Shown: piece by piece, positions 42,517-52,318 of the stretch
Layout: the number at the start of each line of letters is the position of its first letter
Numbering within the stretch: the first letter of the stretch is position 1
Source: Macrocystis pyrifera
Lineage: Eukaryota > Sar > Phaeophyceae > Laminariales > Laminariaceae
Direction: 5' to 3'
NCBI GenBank assembly: GCA_031763025.1
Contig: JASSKH010000030.1
Location: 6,625,495 to 6,689,494, forward strand
Length of the DNA: 64,000 nucleotides
Made by a program: the position numbers and the translations under genes
The notes under the pieces: generated by a model
The model's input: the letters and a program-made list of their open reading frames with translations, nothing else
Told to the model about the DNA's origin: nothing
Databases searched by the model: none

Positions 42517-43956
42517 TTCCTCACACACTCACGAATGCCTGCAGCCCACTGTCGAAACCCTCGGAAGGGAAGGCAGGCAGGAGGGCGGGTGTTGAGTATC
42601 GGGTAGAGAAAGAAAGTGTTGGAACATGAACGAAAAACGATCGGCGGCAGACGAAAACGCGAAACTGTTTTGAGTTTCTTGTTATAACCCCTTTAGAACC
42701 ACACCAACATTTTTGGGCAAGAAACTTACTCGGAAATAGTGTGGGATTTTTTTTTTTCTCAGCACTGAGATGATTAGCCTCCAAGGTGAATCGACGGCCG
42801 AACACGACCACCACCACCACCACCACCACCACCACCACCACCACAACCACCACCGCCGCCGCCACCAAAACCACCACTACCGCCCCCCCCCCCCCCCCCA
42901 CATACTATCACTACCACCACCACCACCACCACAAACCACCACCGCTTCCTTTTTCCGTGCTCACCGTTACCATCATCGTCGCCGTCATCGTCACCGTCTT
43001 GACCCCCGTCCCTCCCCCCTCCCCCTCCCCGTCCCTCCCCTCTTTACAGGTCAGCGACGGAGCGGCCGCCTCCCTTCTCATGGCGCGCGAGACGGCGGCA
43101 CGGCTCGGCCTCCGTCCGCTGGGCGTCTTTCGGTCCTACGCGGTGGTCGGGGTCCCGCCGGAGATCATGGGCATCGGTCCGGCGGTCGCGATCCCCGTGG
43201 CGGTCGCTCGGGCCGGGCTGGGTCTGGGAGACGTGGACATTTTCGAGCTTAACGAGGCGTTCGCCAGTCAAGCCACCTACTGCATCAAGGTTAGCGCGTG
43301 GTGGAAGTTGTGGTAGTGGTGCTTGGGAGGGGGAGGGGGGTGTACTCGGGGCGGGGGGTTGTAGCAGTATATGGTGGAGGCGGGAGGGTTGGGGGGGGGC
43401 GTACTCATTTGTTGCTTGCCTTAGTGATTTGACCATTGACCACGCATCCCTTTCGAGACGGAGCACCGTTCCTACTCCTAATAGAGACACCTCCAACAAT
43501 TGGGCGCTTATTACGTTGTTTCCATATATTACATAGAAACTTTTTGCTAATCTGATCCCCTTCCTGATTTTGTTTTTGGGGGGGAGAGTAACGGTGTACG
43601 ATGGAGGCGGTTGTTGGAGGGTTGGCGAGAGATGGGGGTAGAGAGTATGCGGAGGGTAGTGTGTACGATTTGGAAAATGATTTTCAACCCGCTTCGTAGA
43701 GAATGAAGTGAAGGTTTAACCTTCACGCCCCCCGCCTTCCCCCCCCCCCCCCCGCACACAGGAACTGGGGCTGAATGCGGCGAAGGTCAACCCTAAGGGC
43801 GGGGCGATAGCGCTGGGGCACCCGCTGGGATGCACGGGTTGCCGCCAGGTGGCGACGCTGCTGTACGAGCTGCGTCGGACGGGGGGGCGGTTTGGGGTGG
43901 TCTCGATGTGCATCGGGACGGGGATGGGGGCGGCGGCCGTGATGGAAGCGTGTTGA
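33790..43956 (+). CDS. 3-ketoacyl-CoA thiolase, peroxisomal type (middle exons missing at an assembly gap)
   Basis: Exons: 33790-33930, 36494-36589, 39640-39829, 40992-41075, [missing], 43050-43289, 43762-43956; all listed junctions are in phase. The enzyme cleaves 3-ketoacyl-CoA with CoA, the last step of beta-oxidation. Visible: [40 protein letters not shown] with nucleophile Cys117, [61 protein letters not shown] (His) and [11 protein letters not shown] (second Cys). 314 residues are recovered. The gap between VIPG and VSDG corresponds to roughly 110 residues in plant KAT2-type proteins and spans the N run. Residues 6-14 (RMDRIGSHV) resemble a PTS2 peroxisomal signal with two conservative deviations. 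Introns are full of MITEs and homopolymers. Confidence 0.92.
34612..34727. mobile_element. MITE family A, complete copy
   Basis: Flanked by TA. Ends ctattacggggggccatag and ctatggacccccgtaatac. Thiolase intron 1. Confidence 0.9.
35180..35212 (-). other. tRNA T-arm-like sequence
   Basis: On the minus strand ACCGGTTCGACCCCGGT forms a perfect five-pair stem with a TTCGACC loop (B box), followed by a CACC-like end. No convincing acceptor, D or anticodon arm was found upstream, so this is probably a tRNA relic or SINE piece. Confidence 0.35.
37355..37467 (+). repeat. Poly-C-ended repeat family B, terminal fragment
   Basis: Starts gtcggtgaaaacccgatgcg after a C-rich run and ends gataatgagtacac plus C15. 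C-rich tracts flank both sides. Confidence 0.78.
37966..38074. mobile_element. MITE family A copy
   Basis: Ends ctatttacgggggtccatag and ctatggacccccccgcagt. First of three copies within 420 bp. Confidence 0.87.
38136..38248. mobile_element. MITE family A copy
   Basis: Ends tattacgggggaccatag and tacggacccccgtaatag, same orientation as the previous copy. Confidence 0.9.
38271..38388. mobile_element. MITE family A copy
   Basis: Ends attacgggggatcatagt and ccatggacccccgtaaac. It lies 22 bases from the preceding copy. Confidence 0.88.
38797..38921. mobile_element. MITE family A, diverged copy
   Basis: Ends tttacgggggagcatag and ctatggttccccgtaatg. It carries a 5-base insert (catgg) in the left inverted repeat and a changed right centre. 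A family G fragment (gtcccgaaaacgggattg) follows at 38940. Confidence 0.8.
39130..39390. repeat. GATC-rich repeat family F copy
   Basis: Contains gatctagatcatg, ctcgcgttgccggatgg, aatctgcgtgatctg, and gatctgtgtgcatgcagatc. It matches 4190-4330 and 1580-1700 in order. Thiolase intron 2. Confidence 0.7.
39845..40038 (-). repeat. Poly-C-ended repeat family B copy with a homopolymer at both ends
   Basis: Begins gggggtgtactcgatatcat, runs ~150 bases of family B and stops at gaggtgctggc. There an unbroken G29 (40010-40038) replaces the rest. Starts only 15 bases after the thiolase exon 3 donor. Confidence 0.78.
40430..40512 (+). pseudogene. Decayed duplicate of thiolase exon 4
   Basis: An acceptor-like tctcaaag is followed by gtctcgagt, then tcgctt...ggcggcgccagggt and gatcgaccccgactg. 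This parallels exon 4 (40992: gtgtcgagt, tcgctgaa, ggcggcgccaaggt, ctcgaccccgacctg). After an offset of about 5 extra bases the frame reads [18 protein letters not shown] versus [18 protein letters not shown]. The offset breaks the frame from exon 3, so it is read as a relic exon duplication about 550 bp upstream. Confidence 0.7.
40836..40945. mobile_element. MITE family A copy between the exon 4 duplicates
   Basis: Ends ctattacgggggaccatag and ctatggtcccccgtagta. The centre reads actaTGTAacaat where sister copies read actaacaat. Confidence 0.9.
41536..41635. other. Assembly gap of 100 N
   Basis: Exactly 100 unknown bases, the usual placeholder for a scaffold gap of unknown size. It lies in the thiolase interval where the missing exons would be expected. 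Confidence 0.98.
41868..42205 (-). repeat. MITE family G fragment fused to a family B copy
   Basis: 41868-41912 holds one arm of family G (accgcagtcccgatttgggg). At about 41910 the sequence switches to family B in inverse orientation (cgggtgtggcctcttccag through aacctatacatacata), followed by G-rich sequence at 42222-42246. Confidence 0.65.
42458..42515. repeat. Pure poly-C tract, 58 bases
   Basis: Fifty-eight consecutive C in the last big thiolase intron. Confidence 0.95.
42808..42945. repeat. (CAC)n tract with C18 interruption
   Basis: caccaccac runs at 42808-42860 and 42911-42940, upstream of the exon at 43050. Poly-His or poly-Thr ORFs are low complexity. Confidence 0.85.
43390..43565 (-). 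repeat. Poly-C-ended repeat family C, long inverse copy
   Basis: G-rich run, cgtactcatttgttgcttgc, cgcatccctttcgagacgg, ctcctaatagagacacctcc, ttacgttgtttccatatatt, agaaactttttgctaat. It is the mirror of 8530-8770. Confidence 0.78.
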
Positions 43957-43979
43957 ATGAAGGACCTGTTGGAAAACGG

Positions 43980-44160
43980 AGAGTTTTACCGTTGAAACCG
44001 AGTGTTTTTACCGTTGAAAAAGAATACGTGCAGTTGAATCCGAGAGTCTTACAGTTGGAGCCGAGTGCTTGCCGTTGACAACGATTGCTTGCCGTTGAAA
44101 AGCCGAGCGCGTACCGTTGAAACCGAGTGCGCTTACCGTTGAAAAAGCGTGATTTGCTGT
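43980..44160. repeat. ~27-bp minisatellite in the thiolase 3' region
   Basis: About six imperfect units of 'ttaccgttgaaaccgagtg' type start 25 bases after the thiolase stop codon. Confidence 0.75.
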
Positions 44161-44703
44161 TGGTTGCCGAAAAGGTATCGCCTGGGTTGAGGAGGGGTGT
44201 TCCATTAAAAACGCGAAGAATGTACCATCGAACGCCGTTTGTGATTTTGTTTCGCTTTTTTTATTCGAACAAAGCTGTGAGATGCGAAAGTTCCTCAGAA
44301 ATCATAGTTGCAAGCTTGGTGTGATCCTTCCATCAAAGCGTGCCACGGGTAATGTGGACTTATATATAGGACCCCGACTACCGCAGGGTGGGTTCTGTTA
44401 GTTGTACTCGTGGTGCAGCAGCATTGCTTTCTCTTACGTTGCAGGGAGTTGCACATATTGGTCGGCATTTGTGCCAATTTTGCGTTACATACGGCGGTAT
44501 CGAGATACGTGTTATGTCATGTCGTCGTGTTTGCACACCGACGCACTCCTCGATCTGCTTCATCTCGTTCTACCCCTAACCCTGTTCATCTACAAGGATT
44601 CCCTCCAACACCGAAGCGCCTTCTGAGGGAAGGCTTCCGACTTGTCTATCTGTCCATACCGCAAATGCAGGGTGGGCGGGTTCCTCCGAATCTGCTCTGA
44701 TCT

Positions 44704-44768
44704 TGTCACTCACACAAGGCGCCTGACGAGTGGTTTGGATCACACAAGGCGCCTCACGAATGGCTTGG
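44704..44768. repeat. Two-unit direct repeat of ~32 bp
   Basis: cacacaaggcgcctgacgag and cacacaaggcgcctcacgaa, each followed by tgg(t/c)ttggat. Confidence 0.8.
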
Positions 44769-44872
44769 ATGGTACAGTTCTGATATATCGTCTTGTATTT
44801 TTCGTATAACAGTGTGCTGTTGCAAAGGCGTCGGCGGGGCTGGAAGAGGCCAATATGCTACGTACGTACGAG

Positions 44873-45665
44873 TAGGAGATCGCAGTTTTGACCCCTTGAC
44901 CGACCGCTCCCCTACACTAAAGCTGGTGTAAAATATGCTAGGAGACCGCGGTTTGACCCCTTGGCTGACCGCCTCCCTACTCTAAATCTAGTATATCAAA
45001 GCCCAAAGAGGCCTTGACGCGTCCAGAAAAAAAGCTAGGAGACCGCGGCTGACCCCTTGACTGACCGCACCCCTACTCTAATCCTGGTGTACTAAGGCCA
45101 AAAGAAGCTTTGACGCGTAAAAAAAGGATGCTGGGAGACCGCAGTTTGACCCCTTGACTGACCGCACCCCTGCTCTAAAACTGGTATAAAGTCGCTAGGA
45201 GATCGCGGTTTGACCCCATTGACTGACGGCACCTCTACTCTAAATCTAGTATGTTAAGGCCAAAAGAGGCATTGGCGCGTCCAAAGAGGATGCTAGGAGA
45301 CCACGGCTTGACCCCTTGACTGACCGCACCCCTGTTCTAAATCTACTATATTAAGGCCAAAAAAAGCCTTGACGCATTCCAAAAGAATGCTATGAGACCG
45401 CGGTTCCCCTTGACTGACCGCCCCCCTACGCAAGACTGTTATAAGTTACGCTAGGAGACCGCTGTTTAACGTTTAATCCCTCGACTGACCGCACTCCTCT
45501 AACACTGCAAGTAGCATAGTAAGGCCAAAAGAGGCCTTGACGCGTCCAAAAAAAGCTAGGATACCGCGTTTTGATCCCTTGACCGACCGCCCCCCTACAC
45601 GAAAACTGGTATAAAATGCGCCAGGAGACTACGGTTTGACCCCTCGACTGACCTCACCCTTATAT
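44873..45665. repeat. Tandem array with higher-order structure
   Basis: Units start with taggagaccg(c)g at 44873, 44939, 45036, 45132, 45196, 45294, 45391, 45452, 45557 and 45622. Spacings are 66, 97, 96, 64, 98, 97, 61, 105, 65. Short units end tggtataaa(a)tgc. Long units add aaggccaaaagaggccttga plus cgcgtcc. The order short-long-long repeats with a period of 259 bases twice, then degrades. No gene. Confidence 0.9.
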
Positions 45666-46123
45666 GCACCATCACTTGACTCTTGTCAGTGCACAATGCA
45701 ATCACCATCGTCAGGCGCGATCTGCCGCACATTGTCGGGAGTCCGTTGTTCACGTGGCTAGGCATCGTTTTTTTTTATTGATGCCGTTTGTTTTGGCGGT
45801 GCGTCAACAATACCGCTCGTGGGTCTTCCAACCACGCACAGGAAAAGAGCAGGCAGCACTACAACTGGGCTAGCAACGCCCTCGTTGGGGAGCTACGTAA
45901 CTACACAGTAGCTACCTACGGACGTGAAGCCGGTAGGCAGCAAGTAAAGTGTCGGAGTCTCTCGAAGAATGGCCGGTCGCCGCGATGGAGATGGGGAGTG
46001 GTCCCCGGGGTTTGTCAATGATAATATCGCGTACCAGGTACTACACAACCGCACGACGATTACGTACATTCACGTGGTAGTAATCACGCCAGCACGTCTA
46101 CAGAAAGTGCTATTTAATACTAA

Positions 46124-46376
46124 GGGTCAGTCTTATCGGAGAGCTTTTTTTCCATAATTTCCATGTTTTTTTCGCGCAATTTGTTTTTTCATCTTCCAGA
46201 TTTTCCTGACTTTTTTTTGCCAAATATATAAAAATTAACAATCATGTTTTTTTTGCTTCTGGAGAATTTCACGAATAGTGACAGAACGCCTCCGCACATT
46301 GATGCGTATCTCCCTATTATTTCCAAACTTTGGAAATTCTTTAAAAAAAAGCTCTCCGATAAGAATGGACCTAAAT
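46124..46376. mobile_element. MITE family H, copy 2, with TAA flanks
   Basis: Inverted ends gggtcagtcttatcggagag and ctctccgataagaatggacc, with TAA immediately outside both ends. Body shares gcttctggagaatttcacga with copy 1 at 21946-22188. Confidence 0.87.
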
Positions 46377-46834
46377 GTAGACACATACATGCACTTTCAG
46401 CCAGAAGAGCTGCGCCAACGATATGCGTTGCCCCACTGCTACCCAGTATTGTCGTATGTACACTGCTAAATTTATAAGATGCAGCTTCAGCTACACCTGG
46501 TGGTAGTCGGTGGTATCTGCTATGATGCATTGCAGAGCAGGGCAAGGGTTGCCCTGCTGTTCCCTAGGTGTTACCGTTTAACACAAGGTTGGACTGAAGT
46601 ATGGAAGTTCTCTACCGTTTTTTGTCATTTTGTCCGTTAGGACAGGAAATTACTTTTGCTTCTAGATAACCCCTATATAGGGTAAACCTAGGGAATTTTG
46701 CTGGAAATAGGTTTCGACCGGTTCGACTGAGAGCGTCCAACGCATAACAGTAGGCAGTAGTCCACAAGACCGCGGATACCGAACGGCCGCACAGAAAGTG
46801 TGCAACTACTGGTAAAGATGTTCTAGAACTACTG

Positions 46835-46916
46835 CAGTTCCGCTGTGGTAACAAAGCAGTCAATTTCTAAGTAGTTTGTCCCCAAAATGGGACTGCGGTT
46901 TTAAAAGGGTTAAATT
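46835..46916. mobile_element. MITE family G copy
   Basis: ctgcagttccgctgtggtaa ... tccccaaaatgggactgcgg, ending ttttaaaagggtta like the copy at 56742-56832. Confidence 0.75.
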
Positions 46917-46939
46917 ATAATATCCCCGCCCTCACCAAA

Positions 46940-47335
46940 AACCTTAACCCAGTTGTGTGAAGGTGATATACCTACTGAGCTATCAGGGGGAAAGACCGAT
47001 CGATTACCCACAGCCCATGGTAATCCTCATGACGCTCCCCCCCCCCCTCTGAACGGCGGGATCTTTGGGACGTCGGTAGCGTATACGGCCGTGCGCTGAC
47101 TGACCTACCCGCTTCGTTTCAATGCCTGGGGAACTAGGGAGATATGTTTTTTGGGACGCACGCGCAAGCAGCATTTCTACAAAGGACACCATTCGAAGTG
47201 AGATTCGAACCCGTGTCTTGCCGACGGCGTCAAATGTGAAGGTATTATTACCTACTGAGCTACCAGGTATATATATATAGGGGTAAAAGACCGATCGATT
47301 GCCCAGCCCAGGGCAATCCTTAGAACAGTTGGGAC
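46940..47335 (-). repeat. Direct duplication carrying tRNA-like sequences
   Basis: Minus-strand segments at 47330-47191 and 47040-46945 share aatcgatcggtctttt, a 5' tRNA-like (T/G)AGCTCAGTAGGTA (A box) and ACCTTCACA. The left copy (47191-47269) also has the B box GGGTTCGAATCTC. D- and acceptor-arm pairing is poor, so these look like tRNA-derived repeat heads rather than working tRNAs. Confidence 0.55.
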
Positions 47336-48600
47336 TTAGTGCAAGTTCAGAGGGAAAAAGGCCTAAAAAAATGTGACGGTCACTACAGTTCTGCGTGATT
47401 GGGACGTGATACAAATTGGTTGTCCCAGCGGCAAAACGCAAAAAGTCGTAAGGCACGGCACGGGTCTCAACATGATCCTTCCTACCCATATGCTGCTGCT
47501 GCTCGGTGTTTCACGCTGCTCCTGTGTAGTAGAAAGAAATGCGATAACAACAAAAGTTATCACCGTTTTTTTTTGTCGACATCCCACCGCTTTTTTCGCA
47601 AAAAAAAACTTCAAAAATACCGCATATCCCATACTTTGGCAACAGGGGGTTGTTACCTGATCAGACTGGGATCCCCTTTTCCGGAGGGTCAAAAATCATT
47701 CACGGTTAACTTACAGTGAAAAAAAACAGCCGACTGCCATCGAAGGAAAAAAACAGCCCCAACCCGACAAACCACGCGATTTCAAATAAATAGCGTTACT
47801 CGGTTATACGTACTATATATACCAGGTACGTCTTAGCATCGAACGCCCGCCGATGCGCCAGACAACACACCACAAAAAAAAAAAACTGGTACATTCCTGG
47901 TGCGAACGCTTTAGACCTTGAACACGAGCCGCTCGTTATTGCTCGAAAGCGCTTGGGCCACAAAACAGCGTACGACGTGTTGCGCGCGAGCTCTGAACCT
48001 GACTCAAGTCACGACCCACTCTCGCTGCTTCTATGAATAGTATGTCGTGGGGCTCTTCTCGGGTAACAGCCATGCCGAAAAATAAAAATAAAAAATAAAA
48101 ACGGACCCATGTACGTGTGTGCGTACACCTTGCCGCCTATCGTCGCAAAACAAAACAAAAGGCGGCGGCGGACAAAACTCCATACTTTAGAACGGACAAA
48201 AATCCATACTTAAACGATGGACAAAAATCCCAGACTAACGACGGTCCAAAACCCGCACAGTACGTAGGACGAAAAACCGACACAGACGACCAAAAAGCCA
48301 ACCAGAAGGGGAGAAAAAAACTACACAGGTGGACAACAAACCCACACAACACAGACAACAATTCCCGACAGGCAAAACACATACATACGTACACCAACGG
48401 TGGCGGGGTTGATCTGCCCTGTTCTGTGCCCAGTCGAGATCGCGCCAAAACCTGAGTGTCCTCTACTAACAAAGCTCAAGTGCCCCACCAATCATAGGAT
48501 TAACGCTGTCAATACCGGTAATAACACCTACAGCTGTACGAGTATTTGGTTCTAGGAAGACTGCTTCTAAGCGAGGCTAGGGGGGTGCACCAGCCCTGCA
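47336..48600. other. No gene recognised
   Basis: A-rich stretches, a TACCAGGTA at 47820 and short ORFs (47363-47719, 48117-48455) with no recognisable domain. The Lys/Asn/Asp-rich plus-strand ORF at 48117 is repeat-like. Confidence 0.4.
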
Positions 48601-48625
48601 CTTCAGATAATTCAACCCCTCCCCC

Positions 48626-48626
<1 letters not shown>

Positions 48627-48685
<59 letters not shown>
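48627..48685. repeat. Pure poly-C tract, 59 bases
   Basis: Fifty-nine consecutive C, the longest in the window, 184 bases from the next such tract. Confidence 0.95.
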
Positions 48686-48688
<3 letters not shown>

Positions 48689-48868
48689 CCTCCCTAGATT
48701 ATCCCCAATTTGCGCCATGAGGGCACCCCTTGCCCCGTCTTCTACAGGGATGCTACTGCATGCGTGTGAGATTCCATTGTATGCGCTGTATGCGCGTGAT
48801 TCACCCGTGTATGCACTGTTTGCGCCTGAGTCACCCCGGTGTGGTGAGTTACTGAACGCCTCCATGGT

Positions 48869-48869
<1 letters not shown>

Positions 48870-48919
<50 letters not shown>
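48870..48919. repeat. Pure poly-C tract, 50 bases
   Basis: Fifty consecutive C. The 184-base spacer between the two tracts contains tgtatgcgctgtatgcgcgtg short repeats. Confidence 0.95.
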
Positions 48920-48921
<2 letters not shown>

Positions 48922-49606
48922 AACAGAAAAAACGCCCCAACGCGCGAGAGAAACCCATTCTATTTACTGTCCTCTTACAACATACAGTAGTAGTACGGCA
49001 CTCTGGTCACTGCTGCAGCAGGTCCACGCTCTTCAAGATCCCGAAAGAAAAATCCGGAACAAGGACAGACGGATAGTTCGTAGGGCAAAAGCCCTTCCAT
49101 CACAAGCCTCCGGCGCATTGATACTATCAATGGTATCAAAAGGTGCCAAACAATACGTAGCCGCTGAAGCCAAGTCAACCAATAACTCGAGTTACTCTCG
49201 GCCGATCGCTCGCACCGAAAAAACACCACCAGATCCCGCCCGATATGGCAAGCAACTATCATCCAACACCCCGGGAAGGGGGGGGGGGTTGTGTTGCCAC
49301 GAATTGCTTTTTTACCTCCTCGGATTTGAACCGATATTCGAGAAAAAAAAAAAAAAAAAAAGAGAGAAGCACAAAAAGAAAATGATTTTTTTTCAAGTCC
49401 CCGACGAAACACAACTCCTTCGGCAAAAAATGGCCGCTTCCTGGCTGGCCGATGATGCAGAGAAAAAACCCCAAAAAACTACTACTTCGTATTAATAAGG
49501 GTGCCGACCAAGGTCTTTCTCTTCCGCTATGTACCAAGTGTTGTAATATATATATAAACGGTGCATGCGGGTGTCGGCTCGTGTCCTGCAACCCTGTTGT
49601 TGCTGG

Positions 49607-52172
49607 TTACGAGGATGTCGTCACCGGCGCGTCCCAAGTAGGTGCCGTCGCCCCCTGCAGCCACGGGACAAAAAAAAATTAAAAAATTAAAACAGCCGAG
49701 CACAAGGGGTGTACGTAGCGGTAAAAAAAAAACAGAAAAAGTCGGGACGTTTTGAGCGGGAGTGGCAGGTATGTATCTTCGCACGGTTGGGAGTCGTTGT
49801 TACCGCTGCTGTTGCTGCTGCCGTTGCTGCTGCTGCTCTCGTTGTTGTTGTTGATGCTGTCTCACATCGCCAGAATCTAGTTCGAGGTCACTGAAGACAA
49901 GAGCAAGAGCTCTGGAGTGGAAGAATATCCTCAGGACGAAAAAAAGAAGAAAAACAAAAAACAAAACACACACACACAAAAAGCAAACCGAAACACATAG
50001 CAGGTACCAGGTACATATCAGGTGTGCACCTGGTGCGTATCGATCACGTTTTAGAAACATCCTAGGCAAAAAAAATGTACACCTCAGCCCGGACGCCTTG
50101 TATCAACCCTTTGGGACTACACGAACGTTTTCGTGGACCAAACTTGCTTGGAGATAGTGTCGCACAGAAAAAAAAAAAAATGGCCAGGAATATAATCCCC
50201 GATTTGACATCTCCATCAAAGACCCTAGAACGGGGATCATACCTGGTATTCACATCAGAGAGCCCCCCCCAAAAGACTATATTCACATCAGAGCCCAAAA
50301 CCGAGACTACAGCAGAGTCCCAGCCAAAGAACTCAACATTTTTTTTTCTTGTTTTTTGCCCACAAGCCCCGACAAAAAAGGGATCCATGTACGTTGCAGA
50401 AAAGTACTGCAGATACACACCATACATACCTGCTGCGCGACGATGTGGGCGATGGCATCCTCCCCGATGTAATCGATCATCACCACGCCGAGGCAGCCCT
50501 CCGAGAACTCGAACACGACCTCGTTCGTCCCCTCGAAGATGCCCCTCAGCCCGGCGGCGATCGTCAGGGGGTGTACGTTGGTCCCCGTTCCGGATAGGTA
50601 GTTCACGCGGAGCGTGTCGCTCACGGGGGCGCCGTCCGAGAAAAAATCTCGGACCAAAGCCTTCTTCGCCGAAATCCCCCCGAAGCCCTCCACCTCGAAC
50701 TCGTTCTGCTCCAGGAGCGACATGTCGTTGGCCAGAACGATCTTCCCCCGAGCCTCGTCCAGGGTCGGCACGGTGGACCCCGACAGCCAGAGGTCCGCGT
50801 TCACCGCCATCGATTCCTCGAGGGTCTCCTCCGCCGTCCTGGTGTTGGGCCCCAGGTCGTTGACCTGGTAGAGTATGATGACGGTCTCGGTGGGGTTGTC
50901 GGCCAGGAACGTCTCCAGGACGTCCCGGACGTCCTCGTTGAATTCGTAGGGGAGAGGGAAGAGGCCGTGCTCGAGGGTGAAGACGTCGTTCTCGTGACGG
51001 AGCCGGATGTCGAGCGCGCGCACCCCCGCGTCGAGCATTGTCCGGAGCGACCACGCCTGGAGGGCGGGGCGGGGCGGGGGGGCGGGGAGGGGAAGGGGGA
51101 GGGGGAGGGGGAGGGGGAGGGGGAGGGGGGGGGGGGGGGGGGGGGCGACGACGACGCCGACAACGACGCAAGGGACGAGGGGCAAGGTTGAGGTTATAAA
51201 ATAACAGCGGTGAGAATACAGCAGTTTGGACGGACACCATGGGTACACTGCAGTTTCAGCGGCTACTACCTCATCATACTTCGTGCTTCAGTGCACAGTT
51301 TGGACAAACAGCAGTACGGCCATAACCCAAACCAATGCTTCACCCGAAGTACGGAGAGAGAAAAGGCATTTCCGGCCCGCCTTTTTCCTATTGATCAATT
51401 TTCCGGAAGGAATTTCCTGATACGTAGGAAAATCGCCGTCGTCACTCCTGGTCACTATTACGGGAGACCGTAGTAAATAGGACCAAATGTTGTCAGTAAA
51501 AATAGCTAGATATAAAGGATTTCGTGTGTTCCGTAGGTCCTATTTACTATGGTCCTCCGAAATAGGTTAAAAAAAAAAGGTGTTCTAACTTGGTGGTTGA
51601 TGACGTTAACCGTTTTATATTTTAGGTCACAGAACAAGACAAAAATTCCACCCATCAAAAGTTTCCCTCTTTTTAAAAAAAAATTACAAGCATTTCAGGA
51701 AAAAAACTTGGCGAAAACGGTTTCTTCGTCGCAAGCGGAGGCAAATCCAGCACACCTGAGTGAACACGATGTTCCCCGTTCCCTCCTGGAAGCAAGCCGA
51801 CACGCCCTTGGCCATGGTGTCATGCGTCGCCGGGATGCTGATCTCGTTCAGCGCCAGGGTTCCCTCCAGAGACGACATCCAGCACGGCAGCATCGCATCC
51901 AGCTCCGGGGACTCACAAACGTTAAGGCCGGGCAGCTGGGCCGCGCAGACGTAGGAGGCCGGAATCGTGCAGCTGGTGTCATCGTCGTCGGTACAGGAGT
52001 CGTCCGTCGCGCAGCCCGCGGTCACGCCACACGTGTCCTGGAGACGGGCCCCTCGGCGAGGGGTTTCCATCGCGCTAGCGGCGGTAACCGCAACGGAGGC
52101 GGTGGCCACCATCACCGCGGAGATCAGGGCACCCGCGGCTGCAATTGACGACAGCCCTCCCGATGCCCACAT
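49607..52172 (-). CDS. Secreted PI-PLC X-domain phosphodiesterase
   Basis: Exons on the minus strand: 52172-51756 and 51056-50430, in phase. A short last exon at 49654-49607 (reading GATAPTWDAPVTTSS, stop) fits phase but is weak. Start at MWASGG: an upstream in-frame Met lies in an AT microsatellite and is rejected. Residues 2-34 are a hydrophobic signal peptide ending ASA, followed by a Cys/Asp-rich segment (CATDDSCTDDDDTSC). The X domain shows SIPATHDTM (His117, Asp118) and LDIRLRHENDVFTLEHG (Asp155, Arg157, His169), matching the general-base/acid and metal or phosphate ligands of bacterial PI-PLC. It would cleave phosphoinositol-type substrates outside the cell or in the secretory route. 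Exon 2 has no Y or C2 domain, so it is the small bacterial/PLCXD-like type. Confidence 0.85.
51062..51148. repeat. G-rich tract at a PI-PLC splice acceptor
   Basis: gggggagggggagg units and G-runs give, on the transcribed strand, a C-rich polypyrimidine tract directly before the exon 2 acceptor at 51056. Confidence 0.8.
51453..51567. mobile_element. MITE family A copy in the PI-PLC intron
   Basis: Ends ctattacgggagaccgtag and ctatggtcctccgaaatag. Confidence 0.88.
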
Positions 52173-52280
52173 GACAATATATATATATATATATATGTAA
52201 ATATACACCCGGGGTGGCGGGGGTAGACGGTCTTAAACCTTTTTTTTTTTTCTGAGCGACGAACGCGCAAGAAAGGAGAG

Positions 52281-52283
<3 letters not shown>

Positions 52284-52318
<35 letters not shown>
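52284..52318. repeat. Pure poly-G tract, 35 bases, upstream of PI-PLC
   Basis: On the gene strand this is C35, about 110 bases 5' of the PI-PLC start codon. An AT dinucleotide run (52178-52196) lies between. Confidence 0.95.

Larger units (their letters stand above)
45666..46950. other. Repeat-bearing interval without a recognised gene
   Basis: Contains the second family H MITE (46124-46376), a family G MITE (46835-46916) and a TACCAGGTA at 46032. Short ORFs at 45664-46157 show no domain. Confidence 0.5.

Noticed and set aside
44873..45665. CRISPR-like array
   Set aside because: Repeats are adjacent units of two lengths with no unique spacers, in a eukaryotic context. This is a satellite-like tandem array.
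49800..50069. Possible extra PI-PLC exon (ALALVFSDLELDSGDV)
   Set aside because: The phase from exon 2 gives an early stop with the available acceptor, and the rest is a Gln-coding CTG repeat.
50075..50863. 262-residue Arg/Pro-rich plus-strand ORF
   Set aside because: Antisense to PI-PLC exon 2.
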